From an uncultured Oscillospiraceae bacterium (GTDB lineage Bacteria; Bacillota; Clostridia; Oscillospirales; Ruminococcaceae), in the NCBI GenBank assembly GCA_934446455.1, contig CAKSEE010000008.1, positions 1 through 64,000 of the forward strand: a stretch of DNA of 64,000 nt, read 5' to 3'. Position numbers and translations under genes: made by a program. Positions 55,195 through 62,898 of this stretch are shown piece by piece. The notes under the pieces were generated by a model. That model had not been told where the DNA came from. It saw only the letters and a list, made by a program, of their open reading frames with translations, and searched no databases. The stretch's first letter is position 1. Each line of letters begins with the position of its first letter.

Positions 55195-55448
55195 ACAAAA
55201 TCCGGCGCGGCGCGGCAAATCCGCGCCGCCCCTATTCAGCCGCCGTACGGCTTCTATTGCGAATCAAGGTATCAGCCGCAGACAGCGCAGCGCGCCGCCG
55301 CGGGGGCGCATAACACGCCCGTACAACAGTTCTCCCGAAGATTATATATTATTCCGCCACATAACGTAAATATATAATTGAAATATATAATAAACGCAGG
55401 CGTCTGCTCGGGCGGGGTCCGTGCCGCCGATACAGTATAGCCTTATTT
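55195..55448 (-). ncRNA. Candidate structured non-coding RNA (6S-like shape)
   Basis: Downstream of the promoter, the - strand RNA starts near GGCTATACTGTATCGGC and its end region pairs back: GTATCGGC with GCTGATAC, GGC-TAT with ATAG-GCC, and GCAGAC with GTCTGC on the far side of a large unpaired section. The interior holds an AU-rich stem. A strong hairpin GCGGCGCGG/CCGCGCCGC (about 55207-55229) followed by ATTTTGTGATTTG could end the RNA. A closing stem, large central bubble and distal stem of about 200 bases is the 6S RNA layout, but conserved 6S sequence could not be verified. It may instead be an rny leader. Confidence 0.35.
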
Positions 55449-55461
55449 TATTTTACATCAT

Positions 55462-55490
55462 AATAACGAAATTGTCAAGGGAATATGAGA
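55462..55490 (-). promoter_or_regulatory. SigA-type promoter upstream of the structured RNA/rny
   Basis: On the - strand a perfect TTGACA, 17 bases (ATTTCGTTATTATGATG) and TAAAAT. It is about 410 bases from the rny start codon, leaving room for a separate RNA. Confidence 0.75.
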
Positions 55491-55574
55491 TATTTTTTTA
55501 CCAAATTGCACATATCAACCGTGAAATGGCGCTATCAGGAAAACAAGTCATGTTTGAGGCAAACGGCGCGCCGC

Positions 55575-56162
55575 TCACTCCCACGCGAGGGTCTGCGCGC
55601 TTTCGTCCGCCTGCGCGTTGTATGCGGGGTACTCGGGGCTGCCAAGCGAAACCTGCCATACGCCGCCCGCCGTGCCGTCGTCGTAAAGCTCCTCGTACCG
55701 CAGCGATAGTCCCTCGCACTCCTGCGGCGCAACGTAGTACAGCCACCCCGAAAGCGCGCCGCCCTCGGGTATCTCCGCGTCGTCGGGGTAGTCCTCAAAG
55801 CCGTAGCCGTTATCCTCGCCGCCCATGCTGAACGCCTGCTGCGGCTCCCCCTGCGCCCACACGATGTCAAAGTCGTAGCAGGACATGGGCAGGTCGTATT
55901 CGGTGAGGTTTTCGGTGTCTATGCTGACGGCAAGTATGTCGCAGCCGTCCTCGGCGCGGTATTCGCCTATAGAGGACAGGCGAACCGCCTCGTTCACCCT
56001 GAGCGCGAAAAACGCATTGTCCCGCTCCTCGCCTATGGCAAACTCGTATACCTGCGCGAGAGCTTCGGCGCTCGGCGCGGATATCTGCGTATTTTCGCGT
56101 GCCGCGCAGGAAGTAAGGCAGAGCGCCAGCGCCGCGAACGCCGCAGCTGTCTTTTTGTGCAT
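55575..56162 (-). CDS. Small lipoprotein, possible DUF4352-like fold
   Basis: A 195-residue protein with signal MHKKTAAAFAALALC and lipobox LTSC (C19). The mature part (FFALRVNEAVRL, DILAVSIDTENLTEYDL, LSGWLYYVAPQEC) has the beta-rich pattern of DUF4352/telokin-like lipoproteins, though the match is by eye. It is acidic and Tyr-rich. Function unknown. It is preceded by a terminator-like hairpin, so it probably has a separate promoter that I could not identify. Confidence 0.72.
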   Translation of the reverse strand: MHKKTAAAFAALALCLTSCAARENTQISAPSAEALAQVYEFAIGEERDNAFFALRVNEAVRLSSIGEYRAEDGCDILAVSIDTENLTEYDLPMSCYDFDIVWAQGEPQQAFSMGGEDNGYGFEDYPDDAEIPEGGALSGWLYYVAPQECEGLSLRYEELYDDGTAGGVWQVSLGSPEYPAYNAQADESAQTLAWE

Positions 56163-56185
56163 TTTTATCCTCCTTTATATATCAG

Positions 56186-56214
56186 AACGCCCGCGCAGAA
56201 GCGCTGCGCGGGCG
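56186..56214 (-). terminator. Terminator after the SseB-domain gene
   Basis: A perfect 12-bp stem (ACGCCCGCGCAG with CTGCGCGGGCGT) and short loop, followed on the - strand by TCTGATAT. The T-run is poor, but the stem is strong. Confidence 0.65.
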
Positions 56215-56227
56215 TGTTGTGTTATTG

Positions 56228-56698
56228 TTACTCAGACTTTTCCTCGGGCTTGCTGTGCTGCTCCTTTACCTTGTCGAGATTCTCCATTACAAGAATGTTC
56301 ATCTCGAACGGCGTGAAAAGCTTAGCATAGGGCGTGCGGGGATTGAGCACCGCCGTTTTGCCCTTTATCGACTGAAAGAGCTTTACAGCGTTTAGCTTCA
56401 TAACGTTGAGAGTCTTTCTCTCGGGCGTTACAAGCACGCTCATTTTCGCGGGCGACGTGAAGAACGGAACTACGTGGTGTCCCTTGTCGTCAGACATCAT
56501 AAGAATGTTGAGAAGCCTTGCGCCGTTTGCGTCGGTCTTGTCGGACATCTGCGCCACTACGAATATATCCGCCGCCATAAGGTCGGGCAGAAGCTTGCTC
56601 CACTTTGCCTTGGTGGCGTCCTGATTCGCCTCGAGTATGCGCTCCTCAAGCGCCTTGTTCAAGCTGTTAAGCTGCTCGGGAGTGGGTGTGTTTGCCAT
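56228..56698 (-). CDS. SseB N-terminal domain protein
   Basis: A 156-residue soluble protein containing the SseB N-terminal domain (about 30-125, with LMAADIFVVAQM, VVPFFTSPAKM and LNPRTPYAKLFTPFEM). Such proteins are widespread in Firmicutes and Actinobacteria; they are named after a Salmonella enhanced-serine-sensitivity protein, and their role is unclear. The C-terminal 25 residues are charged. It follows thrS by 31 bases and is probably cotranscribed. Confidence 0.85.
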   Translation of the reverse strand: MANTPTPEQLNSLNKALEERILEANQDATKAKWSKLLPDLMAADIFVVAQMSDKTDANGARLLNILMMSDDKGHHVVPFFTSPAKMSVLVTPERKTLNVMKLNAVKLFQSIKGKTAVLNPRTPYAKLFTPFEMNILVMENLDKVKEQHSKPEEKSE

Positions 56699-56729
56699 AT
56701 TACAGCCTTTCTACGGGTATGCCCGTGTC

Positions 56730-58670
56730 TTATCTTACCTTTTCCGCGTTCTCCTTAATTATCCTTGCGATAACGTCCTCAAGCGCGACTGCGCCGAGGT
56801 CTCCCTCCTTGCGGGAGCGCAGGGCAACGGTGTTGTCCTCTACCTCCTTGTCGCCGACAATGAAGAAGTAGGGTATCTTCTCAAGCTGCGCCTGGCGTAT
56901 CTTGTAGCCTATCTTCTCGTTTCTGTTGTCAACGGAGGTGCGTATGCCCATGCTTTCAAGGCGTGCGGAAATGCTCTCGCCGTACTCCTTTGCGCGGTCG
57001 GTTATGGGCAGTATCCTTACCTGCTCGGGGCTCATCCAAAGCGGCAGAGCGCCCGCGTACTTTTCAAGCAGGTATGCAAGCGTTCTCTCAAAGCAGCCCA
57101 GCGACGTGCGGTGTATGATGTAGGGGTTCTTCTTCTGACCGTCTACGTCTACATACTCCATGCCAAAGCGCTTTGCAAGCAGCATATCTATCTGAATGGT
57201 TACAAGCGTATCCTCCTTGCCGAATACGTTCTTGTACTGAATGTCGAGCTTAGGACCGTAGAACGCCGCCTCGTCTATACCTATGGTATACTCTACGCCG
57301 AGGTCGTCGAGTATCTTCTTCATTGTAGCCTGCGCAAGCTCCCACTGCTCCGCCGTACCCTCGTACTTGTTATTGGGGTTCGCGGGGTCCCACTGCGAGA
57401 AGCGGAATGTGCAGTCCTCAAGAAGTCCTACCGTACCGAGCATATACTTTGCAAGCTCAAGGCAGTGGGCAAACTCCTCCTCAAGCTGCTCGGGGCGGAG
57501 GATATAGTGACCCTCGGAAATGGTGAACTGGCGAACACGGATAAGACCGTGCATTTCGCCGCTGTCCTCGTTTCTGAAGAGGGTGGAGGTTTCGGTAAGG
57601 CGCATGGGCAGGTCGCGGTAGCTGCGCTGCCTGTTAAGGAACACCTGATACTGGAACGGGCAGGTCATCGGGCGCAGCGCAAAGCACTCCTTCTCCTCGT
57701 CGTAGGGGTCGCCCATGATGAACATTCCGTCAAGGTAGTGGTCCCAGTGACCCGAAATCTTGTAGAACTCGCGCTTTGCGAAAAGCGGGGTCTTTGTCAG
57801 CATGCAGCCGCGCTTGTACTCCTCGTCCTCAACCCAGCGCTGGAGAATCTGCACCGTTCTTGCGCCCTTGGGCAGCAGCACCGGCAGACCCTGACCGATA
57901 ACGTCAACGGTCGTGAAGTATTCAAGCTCCCTGCCTATCTTGTTGTGGTCGCGCTTCTTTGCGTCCTCAAGCGCCTCAAGGTGCGCGTTGAGCGCGTCCT
58001 TCGACGGGAACGCCGTGCCGTATATACGGGTGAGCATCTTGTTCTTCTCGCTGCCGCGCCAGTAAGCGCCTGTAACGGAGGTGAGCTTATATGCCTTTAC
58101 GGGAGATGTGGACATAAGGTGCGGGCCTGCGCACAGGTCGGTAAACTCGCCCTGCCTGTAGAAGCTTATAGGCTCGCCCTTGTCGGCGTGCTCGCGGCAA
58201 AGCTCTACCTTGTACGGCTCGCCCTGCTCCTCAAGGTACTTTATAGCTTCCTCGGGGGACATGGTGAACTGCTCGAGCCTTATGCTCTCCTTGACTATCT
58301 TCTTCATTTCCGCTTCAAGCTTGGTAAGCGTTTCTGCGGTAAACGGCTCGGACGTGTCGAAATCATAATAGAACCCGTTGTCGATAGCGGGGCCTATAGC
58401 AAGCTTTGTGTCGGGGTAAAGGCGCTTTACCGCCTGCGCGAGAATGTGGCTTGCGGTGTGATTGAACGCTCTTTGTCCCTGCTCGGTTTCAAACGTGAGA
58501 AACTTTACGGTGCAGCCGTCGGTAAGGGCCGTGCGCAGGTCGCACACCTTGCCGTCGATTTCTGCGGCACAGGCGGTCTTTGCCTCGCCAAGCTCTCTCG
58601 CCGCGTCAAACGCGGACAGCGGAGCGTCAAACTCCTTTACTTCGCCGTTTTCAAGTGTTACCTTTATCAT
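56730..58670 (-). CDS. thrS: Threonyl-tRNA synthetase
   Basis: A 646-residue class II synthetase. An N-terminal TGS domain (1-62) is followed by the editing domain with HTASHILAQAV (His pair), then the catalytic core with RPMTCPFQYQVF (zinc Cys) and RLTETSTLFRNEDSGEMHGL (motif 2 region). The C-terminal anticodon-binding domain has ARLESMGIRTSVDNRNEKIGYK. The start 58670 (MIKVTLENG) follows AGGAAG by 7 bases; the longer frame is not supported. The leader is only about 75 bases, with a GCAG-GC/GC-CTGC hairpin, too short for a T-box. Confidence 0.97.
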   Translation of the reverse strand: MIKVTLENGEVKEFDAPLSAFDAARELGEAKTACAAEIDGKVCDLRTALTDGCTVKFLTFETEQGQRAFNHTASHILAQAVKRLYPDTKLAIGPAIDNGFYYDFDTSEPFTAETLTKLEAEMKKIVKESIRLEQFTMSPEEAIKYLEEQGEPYKVELCREHADKGEPISFYRQGEFTDLCAGPHLMSTSPVKAYKLTSVTGAYWRGSEKNKMLTRIYGTAFPSKDALNAHLEALEDAKKRDHNKIGRELEYFTTVDVIGQGLPVLLPKGARTVQILQRWVEDEEYKRGCMLTKTPLFAKREFYKISGHWDHYLDGMFIMGDPYDEEKECFALRPMTCPFQYQVFLNRQRSYRDLPMRLTETSTLFRNEDSGEMHGLIRVRQFTISEGHYILRPEQLEEEFAHCLELAKYMLGTVGLLEDCTFRFSQWDPANPNNKYEGTAEQWELAQATMKKILDDLGVEYTIGIDEAAFYGPKLDIQYKNVFGKEDTLVTIQIDMLLAKRFGMEYVDVDGQKKNPYIIHRTSLGCFERTLAYLLEKYAGALPLWMSPEQVRILPITDRAKEYGESISARLESMGIRTSVDNRNEKIGYKIRQAQLEKIPYFFIVGDKEVEDNTVALRSRKEGDLGAVALEDVIARIIKENAEKVR

Positions 58671-58753
58671 TACTGAACTTCCTTTCCTTGCAGAGCCCGA
58701 CAAAAGCCCTGCCGTTCAATGATTTATTCACAGCAATGCGCTGTGTATCCTTT

Positions 58754-58782
58754 ATTGTACTACTATTCCCTGAAAAAGTCAA
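58754..58782 (-). promoter_or_regulatory. SigA-type promoter of thrS
   Basis: On the - strand TTGACT (complement of 58777-58782), 17 bases and TACAAT (complement of 58754-58759). Confidence 0.82.
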
Positions 58783-58799
58783 GCAGTGAACGAAAAAAA

Positions 58800-58825
58800 G
58801 CGCGGCTCTGTGAAAAGAACCGCGC
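58800..58825 (-). terminator. Terminator of the sigma/anti-sigma operon
   Basis: GCGCGGCTC pairs with GAACCGCGC (58800-58808 with 58817-58825; one mismatch), followed on the - strand by TTTTTTTCG. Confidence 0.9.
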
Positions 58826-58832
58826 CGGTATA

Positions 58833-60005
58833 TCAGAATGCAAAGTTTTCAGCAATTATTTCGGGCGTTTCCGTACCGCCCCGGAAAGCCGAATAGTCGT
58901 AAACGCGCAGGTCTACCGACTCTATCTGCGAGGTGTCTATGGGCTTTGTAAGCTCCATCTGGAATACCTCCACGCCGTCGTTTGTGTCGTAAGTGCCGCC
59001 GCGGCAGCCCGAAAGCGCCGTGCCGTCCTTAAAGTTAATGGTGAACTCAACGTCGTAGCAGTCGCCCTTTTCAAACTCCGAGGTATCCGTTTTGATAAAG
59101 CCGCGCAGGGCAAACGGCGAAACCTCGAGCCTTGTAAGGCGCGCGTCTATCTCATGGTCGGAAATAACCGTTATCCTCCTGTCGTAAACGCGCTCAACGT
59201 CCTGCGCGAATATGTCGAAGTCTATCGGTATCTCCATGCTTACGTCGGCTCTGAGCGACTCCTTGTCGAGCCACGGGCGGTCGTCCTTTACGCTGGCTGT
59301 GGGCAGCTCCCTGTAAAGCTCATGGAAGTCGAGCGCAAGAACCGCGTCCTGCCAGTCGTACTCGTCGAACGCGTTTATCTGGCAGTAATACGAGAACGTG
59401 CCGCCTTCCCTTGACATAAGCTCAACGCTGAAGCCGCTCACCATGCCGTAGGGCGCGCTGTCGTCCCTGTCGCTGCCATTGGGGGTGAGGTTCAGCTGCC
59501 AGTCACTCCAGCCGTCATTGGGCAGGTAGTCGTAGCCCTCGTCAAACACCGCGTCGATAAGCACATATGCAATGTGCCTGTCCGCGCATATCCCCTTAAC
59601 GTGGAGCGAGTACCCGTCAAGGTCGAACCACTTGTCAAGCTGTTTGCCGCCCTTTGCAAAGTCGAAGTCCGCAGGCGTCTGATATACGCTCTGCGCGCTT
59701 TGCGCGTCTGTAGTATCATGCGCGCTTTCCGTATATGCCTGCTCGTAGTCCGCGCTGTTCGCAAAAACGCCGCCGAACGCCTTGTTGAAGTCCCAGCCGT
59801 TTACCGCGCCCACCGTGAGCGTTCCCGCAAGCGCTGCTGCCGCAACCGCCGCGGCAGCTATCCCTATGCGCCCCTTAGTTCTGTGTTTGGTGCTGCTCAT
59901 ATTTTCCGCCCTTTCTATAATGCTGCCGCAGACCTCTGCGCTGTCGGAAAGCGGCGTTACATCTGAAAAGGCGCGCCTTACTGCCTGCTTTATCTCAGTA
60001 TCCAT
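58833..60005 (-). CDS. Membrane-anchored anti-sigma-type protein (DUF4179-like)
   Basis: A 390-residue single-pass protein. The cytoplasmic N-terminus (1-45) could hold the sigma factor, one membrane helix spans about 47-68, and a large Asp/Tyr-rich outer domain follows (DYLPNDGWSDWQLNLTPNGS, DGTALSGCRGGTYDTNDG). This layout, a start overlapping the end of an ECF sigma gene by 11 bases, and the outer domain recall DUF4179 anti-sigma-like proteins of Clostridia. The signal sensed is unknown. GAGGAGGG inside the sigma gene is its ribosome site. Confidence 0.8.
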   Translation of the reverse strand: MDTEIKQAVRRAFSDVTPLSDSAEVCGSIIERAENMSSTKHRTKGRIGIAAAAVAAAALAGTLTVGAVNGWDFNKAFGGVFANSADYEQAYTESAHDTTDAQSAQSVYQTPADFDFAKGGKQLDKWFDLDGYSLHVKGICADRHIAYVLIDAVFDEGYDYLPNDGWSDWQLNLTPNGSDRDDSAPYGMVSGFSVELMSREGGTFSYYCQINAFDEYDWQDAVLALDFHELYRELPTASVKDDRPWLDKESLRADVSMEIPIDFDIFAQDVERVYDRRITVISDHEIDARLTRLEVSPFALRGFIKTDTSEFEKGDCYDVEFTINFKDGTALSGCRGGTYDTNDGVEVFQMELTKPIDTSQIESVDLRVYDYSAFRGGTETPEIIAENFAF

Positions 60006-60489
60006 CGTGACCCTCCTCAGTCAGAAGCTCTGCGAGCTTTTTTCTCCCGCGTGAGAGCCTTGTCGTAACCGCCGTCGTCGTCTGCCCAAGCACTGCGGCT
60101 ATCTCCCTCACCGAAAACTCCTCGTAATAGAACATATAAAGCGCCAGCCTGTACTTCTCGTCGAGCTGCATAAGCAGTGGGAGCGTGCCGTCCGCGCCTT
60201 TCGGTTCGCACGCGGCTATGTCCTGCGCCTGCTCGAGCGGCACGCACAGCCGCGTGCGTCCTGCGCGCAGAACGTTCTTCGCGCGGTTTACAGCCGTCCT
60301 TATAAGCCATGCGCGTATGTGGTCGCCGTCCCTGAACCGCTTGCCGCCGCGCACCTCGCACAGAAACGCCAGAAACGTGTCCTGCATGATGTCGTCCGCC
60401 TCCGCGCGGTTTTTGACATAACAGAATGCCGCGCGGAATACCGTGCCGCAGTAGCGTTCTATAAGCGCTGTCAGCTCCTGTTCGTCCAT
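59995..60489 (-). CDS. ECF RNA polymerase sigma factor
   Basis: A 164-residue group 4 sigma factor. Region 2 (about 10-80) contains VKNRAEADDIMQDTFLAFL and RAWLIRTAVNRAKNV for -10 recognition; region 4 (about 105-155) ends with FSVREIAAVLGQTTTAVTTRLSRGRKKL, an HTH for the -35. It is coupled to the downstream membrane protein, which probably restrains it. A likely self-regulated promoter lies upstream at 60529-60561. Confidence 0.95.
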   Translation of the reverse strand: MDEQELTALIERYCGTVFRAAFCYVKNRAEADDIMQDTFLAFLCEVRGGKRFRDGDHIRAWLIRTAVNRAKNVLRAGRTRLCVPLEQAQDIAACEPKGADGTLPLLMQLDEKYRLALYMFYYEEFSVREIAAVLGQTTTAVTTRLSRGRKKLAELLTEEGHDGY

Positions 60490-60528
60490 GCTGCTCCTCC
60501 GTCCTTATATGCTCTGAAAGGCCTTTCA

Positions 60529-60561
60529 CTTACAACACAATCGGGAGTGCGGATTTGTCAC
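60529..60561 (-). promoter_or_regulatory. Candidate autoregulated ECF promoter with start-site palindrome
   Basis: On the - strand GTGACAAA (near 60554-60561) and GTTGTAAG (60529-60536) are placed like ECF -35 and -10 boxes. The predicted start is about 33 bases before the sigma gene. A perfect 12-base palindrome GAAAGGCCTTTC (60516-60527) covers the start region. Confidence 0.4.
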
Positions 60562-60681
60562 AGCCCGCGCGGAAATTCCCACGCTTTTGCAAATTTCCGC
60601 CTGACGCGACATAATCCGACAGCATAGAGCCGCATTTTTATGCCCAATTGTGAAATTATTCTGATAATCCGCGCGCAGATA

Positions 60682-60710
60682 TTGACTTTTACCTCGTCTT
60701 AATGTAAAAT
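60682..60710 (+). promoter_or_regulatory. SigA-type promoter of the lipid kinase gene
   Basis: TTGACT (60682-60687), 17 bases and TAAAAT (60705-60710), 34 bases before the start codon, with CGGAGGA as ribosome site. Confidence 0.8.
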
Positions 60711-60744
60711 AGACCAAAGGAACACTGCTATTCGGAGGAAGGCT

Positions 60745-61653
60745 ATGGCAAGACAGAAGCTGCTTTTCGTTTACAACCCATGCTCGGGCAAGGGCGGGAT
60801 ACTGCGCTCCCTGCCCGAGATAATATCCATATTCACTGCGGGCGGTTACGACGTTACCGCGCACCCCACCTCCTGCCGCCTTGACGGGCAGGAGTTCATC
60901 GCGCAGTACGGCGCGCAGTATGACCTTGTTGCGGCGTGCGGCGGCGACGGCACGCTTCACGAGCTTTTCAGAGGCATGGCGGAGCATTCTCCCGACATAC
61001 GCTGCGGGTATATCCCCGCAGGCACAATGAACGACTTTGCCGCTTCGCTGCGCATTCCGCGCGTTATGCCAGACGCTGCGGACATGATAGTGCGCGGTAA
61101 CTTCCGCAGGGTGGACGCAGGGCTTCTCAACGGCGAGCGCTTCGCGTATGTCGCGGCGTTCGGCGCGTTTACTGAGATAAGCTATTCCACCGACAGAAGC
61201 CTTAAGAGCGTGTTCGGGTCGTTCGCATATTTCCTTGAGGGAATGAAGCTCTTTGACCTCAACTACTTCTCCGAAAACACCCGCCGCCTTAAAATAACAA
61301 GCGGAAACGATGTTTACGAGGGCGACTTTGTTTTCGGCATGGCGGCGAACTCGCTATCAGTCGCGGGGCTTACTCGGCTGCTGCCCGCAGGCGCGGCAAT
61401 GGACGACGGACTTCTCGACTGTCTTTTCATCAAAACGCCCAGAAATCTCGCCGACCTTGACCGTATACGCGCCGAGGTGCAGGGCGAGGCGGAATGCGGC
61501 ACGAACGTGATAAGACTTCGCACAGGCTCTCTTACCGTTGAGAGCTTTGAGGAAATGGACTGGGACACCGACGGCGAGTACGGCGGCAGCTTTACGCGAG
61601 CGGAAATGTCCGTGCAGCCCTCTGCAATACTTATTGCAGCGCCCGCAGAATAA
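60745..61653 (+). CDS. Diacylglycerol kinase-family lipid kinase
   Basis: A 302-residue protein of the DgkB/YegS/YtlR type that phosphorylates diacylglycerol or a related lipid with ATP. NPCSGKG (11-17) and the nucleotide motif CGGDGTLHEL (65-74) are diagnostic, and PAGTMNDFAASL follows. The C-terminal beta domain carries MDDGLLDCLFI and TDGEYG, as in the family. It stands alone between divergent and convergent neighbours and likely recycles lipids released during lipoteichoic acid synthesis. Confidence 0.92.
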   Translation: MARQKLLFVYNPCSGKGGILRSLPEIISIFTAGGYDVTAHPTSCRLDGQEFIAQYGAQYDLVAACGGDGTLHELFRGMAEHSPDIRCGYIPAGTMNDFAASLRIPRVMPDAADMIVRGNFRRVDAGLLNGERFAYVAAFGAFTEISYSTDRSLKSVFGSFAYFLEGMKLFDLNYFSENTRRLKITSGNDVYEGDFVFGMAANSLSVAGLTRLLPAGAAMDDGLLDCLFIKTPRNLADLDRIRAEVQGEAECGTNVIRLRTGSLTVESFEEMDWDTDGEYGGSFTRAEMSVQPSAILIAAPAE

Positions 61654-61666
61654 CGCGATAACAACG

Positions 61667-61706
61667 CAAAATGCCCGTGGAGCGTTCGCTTCACGGGCAT
61701 TTTTTC
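61667..61706. terminator. Bidirectional terminator
   Basis: AATGCCCGTG pairs with CACGGGCATT, with TTTTTT on the + side and a shorter T-run on the - side. It ends both the lipid kinase gene and ricT; the ricT stop codon sits at its edge. Confidence 0.88.
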
Positions 61707-62874
61707 AGTTGTCCTCGAGATTTCTGAGCGCCTTTATCTCGTCGCGGTTTACCCTTATCTGCCCGTCGCGCAGCACCTTTACCTCGCTCTTGTTGATCGA
61801 AAGCGGAACGTCGGGCTTTTTGTCGAGCTTTACCTTAAGGATTCCCGTAAGCAGGTTTACCTCGTCAACCACGCCGCGGCCCTCGGGCGTTTCAACAAGC
61901 GCGCCCGCCTTAGGCGTTGTGCGCAGGAACTCCTCGTAGCAGTCCTGCTCGTACTTAAGGCAGCACATAAGCCTGCCGCACGTTCCCGAGATTTTTGTGG
62001 GATTGAGCGAAAGCGACTGCTCCTTAGCCATTTTAATGGACACGGGCTGGAACTCTCCGAGAAAGCTTGAGCAGCAGAACGGTCTGCCGCATATGCCAAG
62101 CCCGCCCAGCATTTTCGCCTCGTCGCGCACGCCTATCTGGCGCAGCTCTATCCTTGTGCGGTATATGCCCGCAAGGTCCTTTACAAGCTCGCGGAAGTCC
62201 ACCCTGCCGTCGGACGTGAAATAGAAGAGTATCTTGCTGCCGTCAAACGTTACCTCTATCTCTATGGGCTTCATGTCTAGCTTGTGCTGCTCTATCTTCT
62301 CCGCAAAAACGCGCATTATCTCCTTTTCGCGCTTGCGGTTCTGCTCCAGCTGGCGCAGGTCCGCCTCGACAGCCTTGCGGAGAACATTCTTAAGCGGGGA
62401 CACAAGCCCGCTCTCGGGAAACTGCCTGTTTGAAAGCACTATCTCGCCGCATTCAACGCCGCGCGCCGTTTCAACAATGGCTCTGTCGCCCTGCCTGAAC
62501 GCAATGCCCGCAGGGGAGAAGTAGTAGACCTTTCCCACGTCCTTGAAGCGTATGCCGATAATCTCCACGGTGCGCACGGGCGCGTCGGGGTCGGCGGGAG
62601 CCGCAGGGCGCTTTAGCTGCTGCGCGGGACGGTCGCTCCGGTCGTACCGGTCGCTCCGGTCGTACCGGTCGCTCCGGTCGCGGCGGGGGTGGCGCTGCTC
62701 GGACTTTTCCGAATGCTCGGGGTGGCGCTGCTTGTCGCGCCTGTCCTGCGCCGCACGCCTTGCAGGCGCAGCAGGCTGCACAGACTGCGCGGGCGCATTC
62801 TGAGCCGCGCGCTCCTGCCCCTCCTGCGGCTTATTCTTGGGGGCTATCTTTTCAGTATAGTAATTATTATCCAT
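61705..62874 (-). CDS. ricT: PSP1-domain protein RicT (YaaT)
   Basis: A 389-residue protein. The first 100 residues are Pro/Gln/Arg-rich and include RSDRYD repeats, an extension absent from B. subtilis YaaT. The PSP1 domain follows, with ECGEIVLSN, the cysteine clusters LGICGRPFCC and GTCGRLMCC, and LNPTKISG. In Bacillus, RicT with RicA and RicF forms an Fe-S complex that modulates RNase Y activity and sporulation phosphorelay; rny is 7 kb away here. It follows holB by 24 bases. Confidence 0.93.
   Translation of the reverse strand: MDNNYYTEKIAPKNKPQEGQERAAQNAPAQSVQPAAPARRAAQDRRDKQRHPEHSEKSEQRHPRRDRSDRYDRSDRYDRSDRPAQQLKRPAAPADPDAPVRTVEIIGIRFKDVGKVYYFSPAGIAFRQGDRAIVETARGVECGEIVLSNRQFPESGLVSPLKNVLRKAVEADLRQLEQNRKREKEIMRVFAEKIEQHKLDMKPIEIEVTFDGSKILFYFTSDGRVDFRELVKDLAGIYRTRIELRQIGVRDEAKMLGGLGICGRPFCCSSFLGEFQPVSIKMAKEQSLSLNPTKISGTCGRLMCCLKYEQDCYEEFLRTTPKAGALVETPEGRGVVDEVNLLTGILKVKLDKKPDVPLSINKSEVKVLRDGQIRVNRDEIKALRNLEDN
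62631..62684 (-). repeat. Three 18-bp tandem repeats in ricT
   Basis: GGTCGCTCCGGTCGTACC occurs twice, followed by a diverged third copy (+ strand reading). On the coding strand each encodes RSDRYD or a variant, within the disordered N-terminal extension. Confidence 0.88.
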
Positions 62875-62898
62875 GTTTCTCCTTAATATGTGGCTTTA

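Larger units (their letters stand above)
55051..55574. other. 524-base gap upstream of rny
   Basis: From right to left it contains a strong SigA-type promoter (55462-55490), a putative structured RNA (about 55195-55448), an extended -10 box TGTTATAAT (about 55184-55192), and two hairpins in the rny leader (about 55147-55168 and 55107-55135). No protein-coding gene is convincing. Confidence 0.6.

Noticed and set aside
58671..58782. T-box leader upstream of thrS
   Set aside because: The distance from promoter to start codon is only about 75 bases, and there is no AGGGTGG-type antiterminator sequence.
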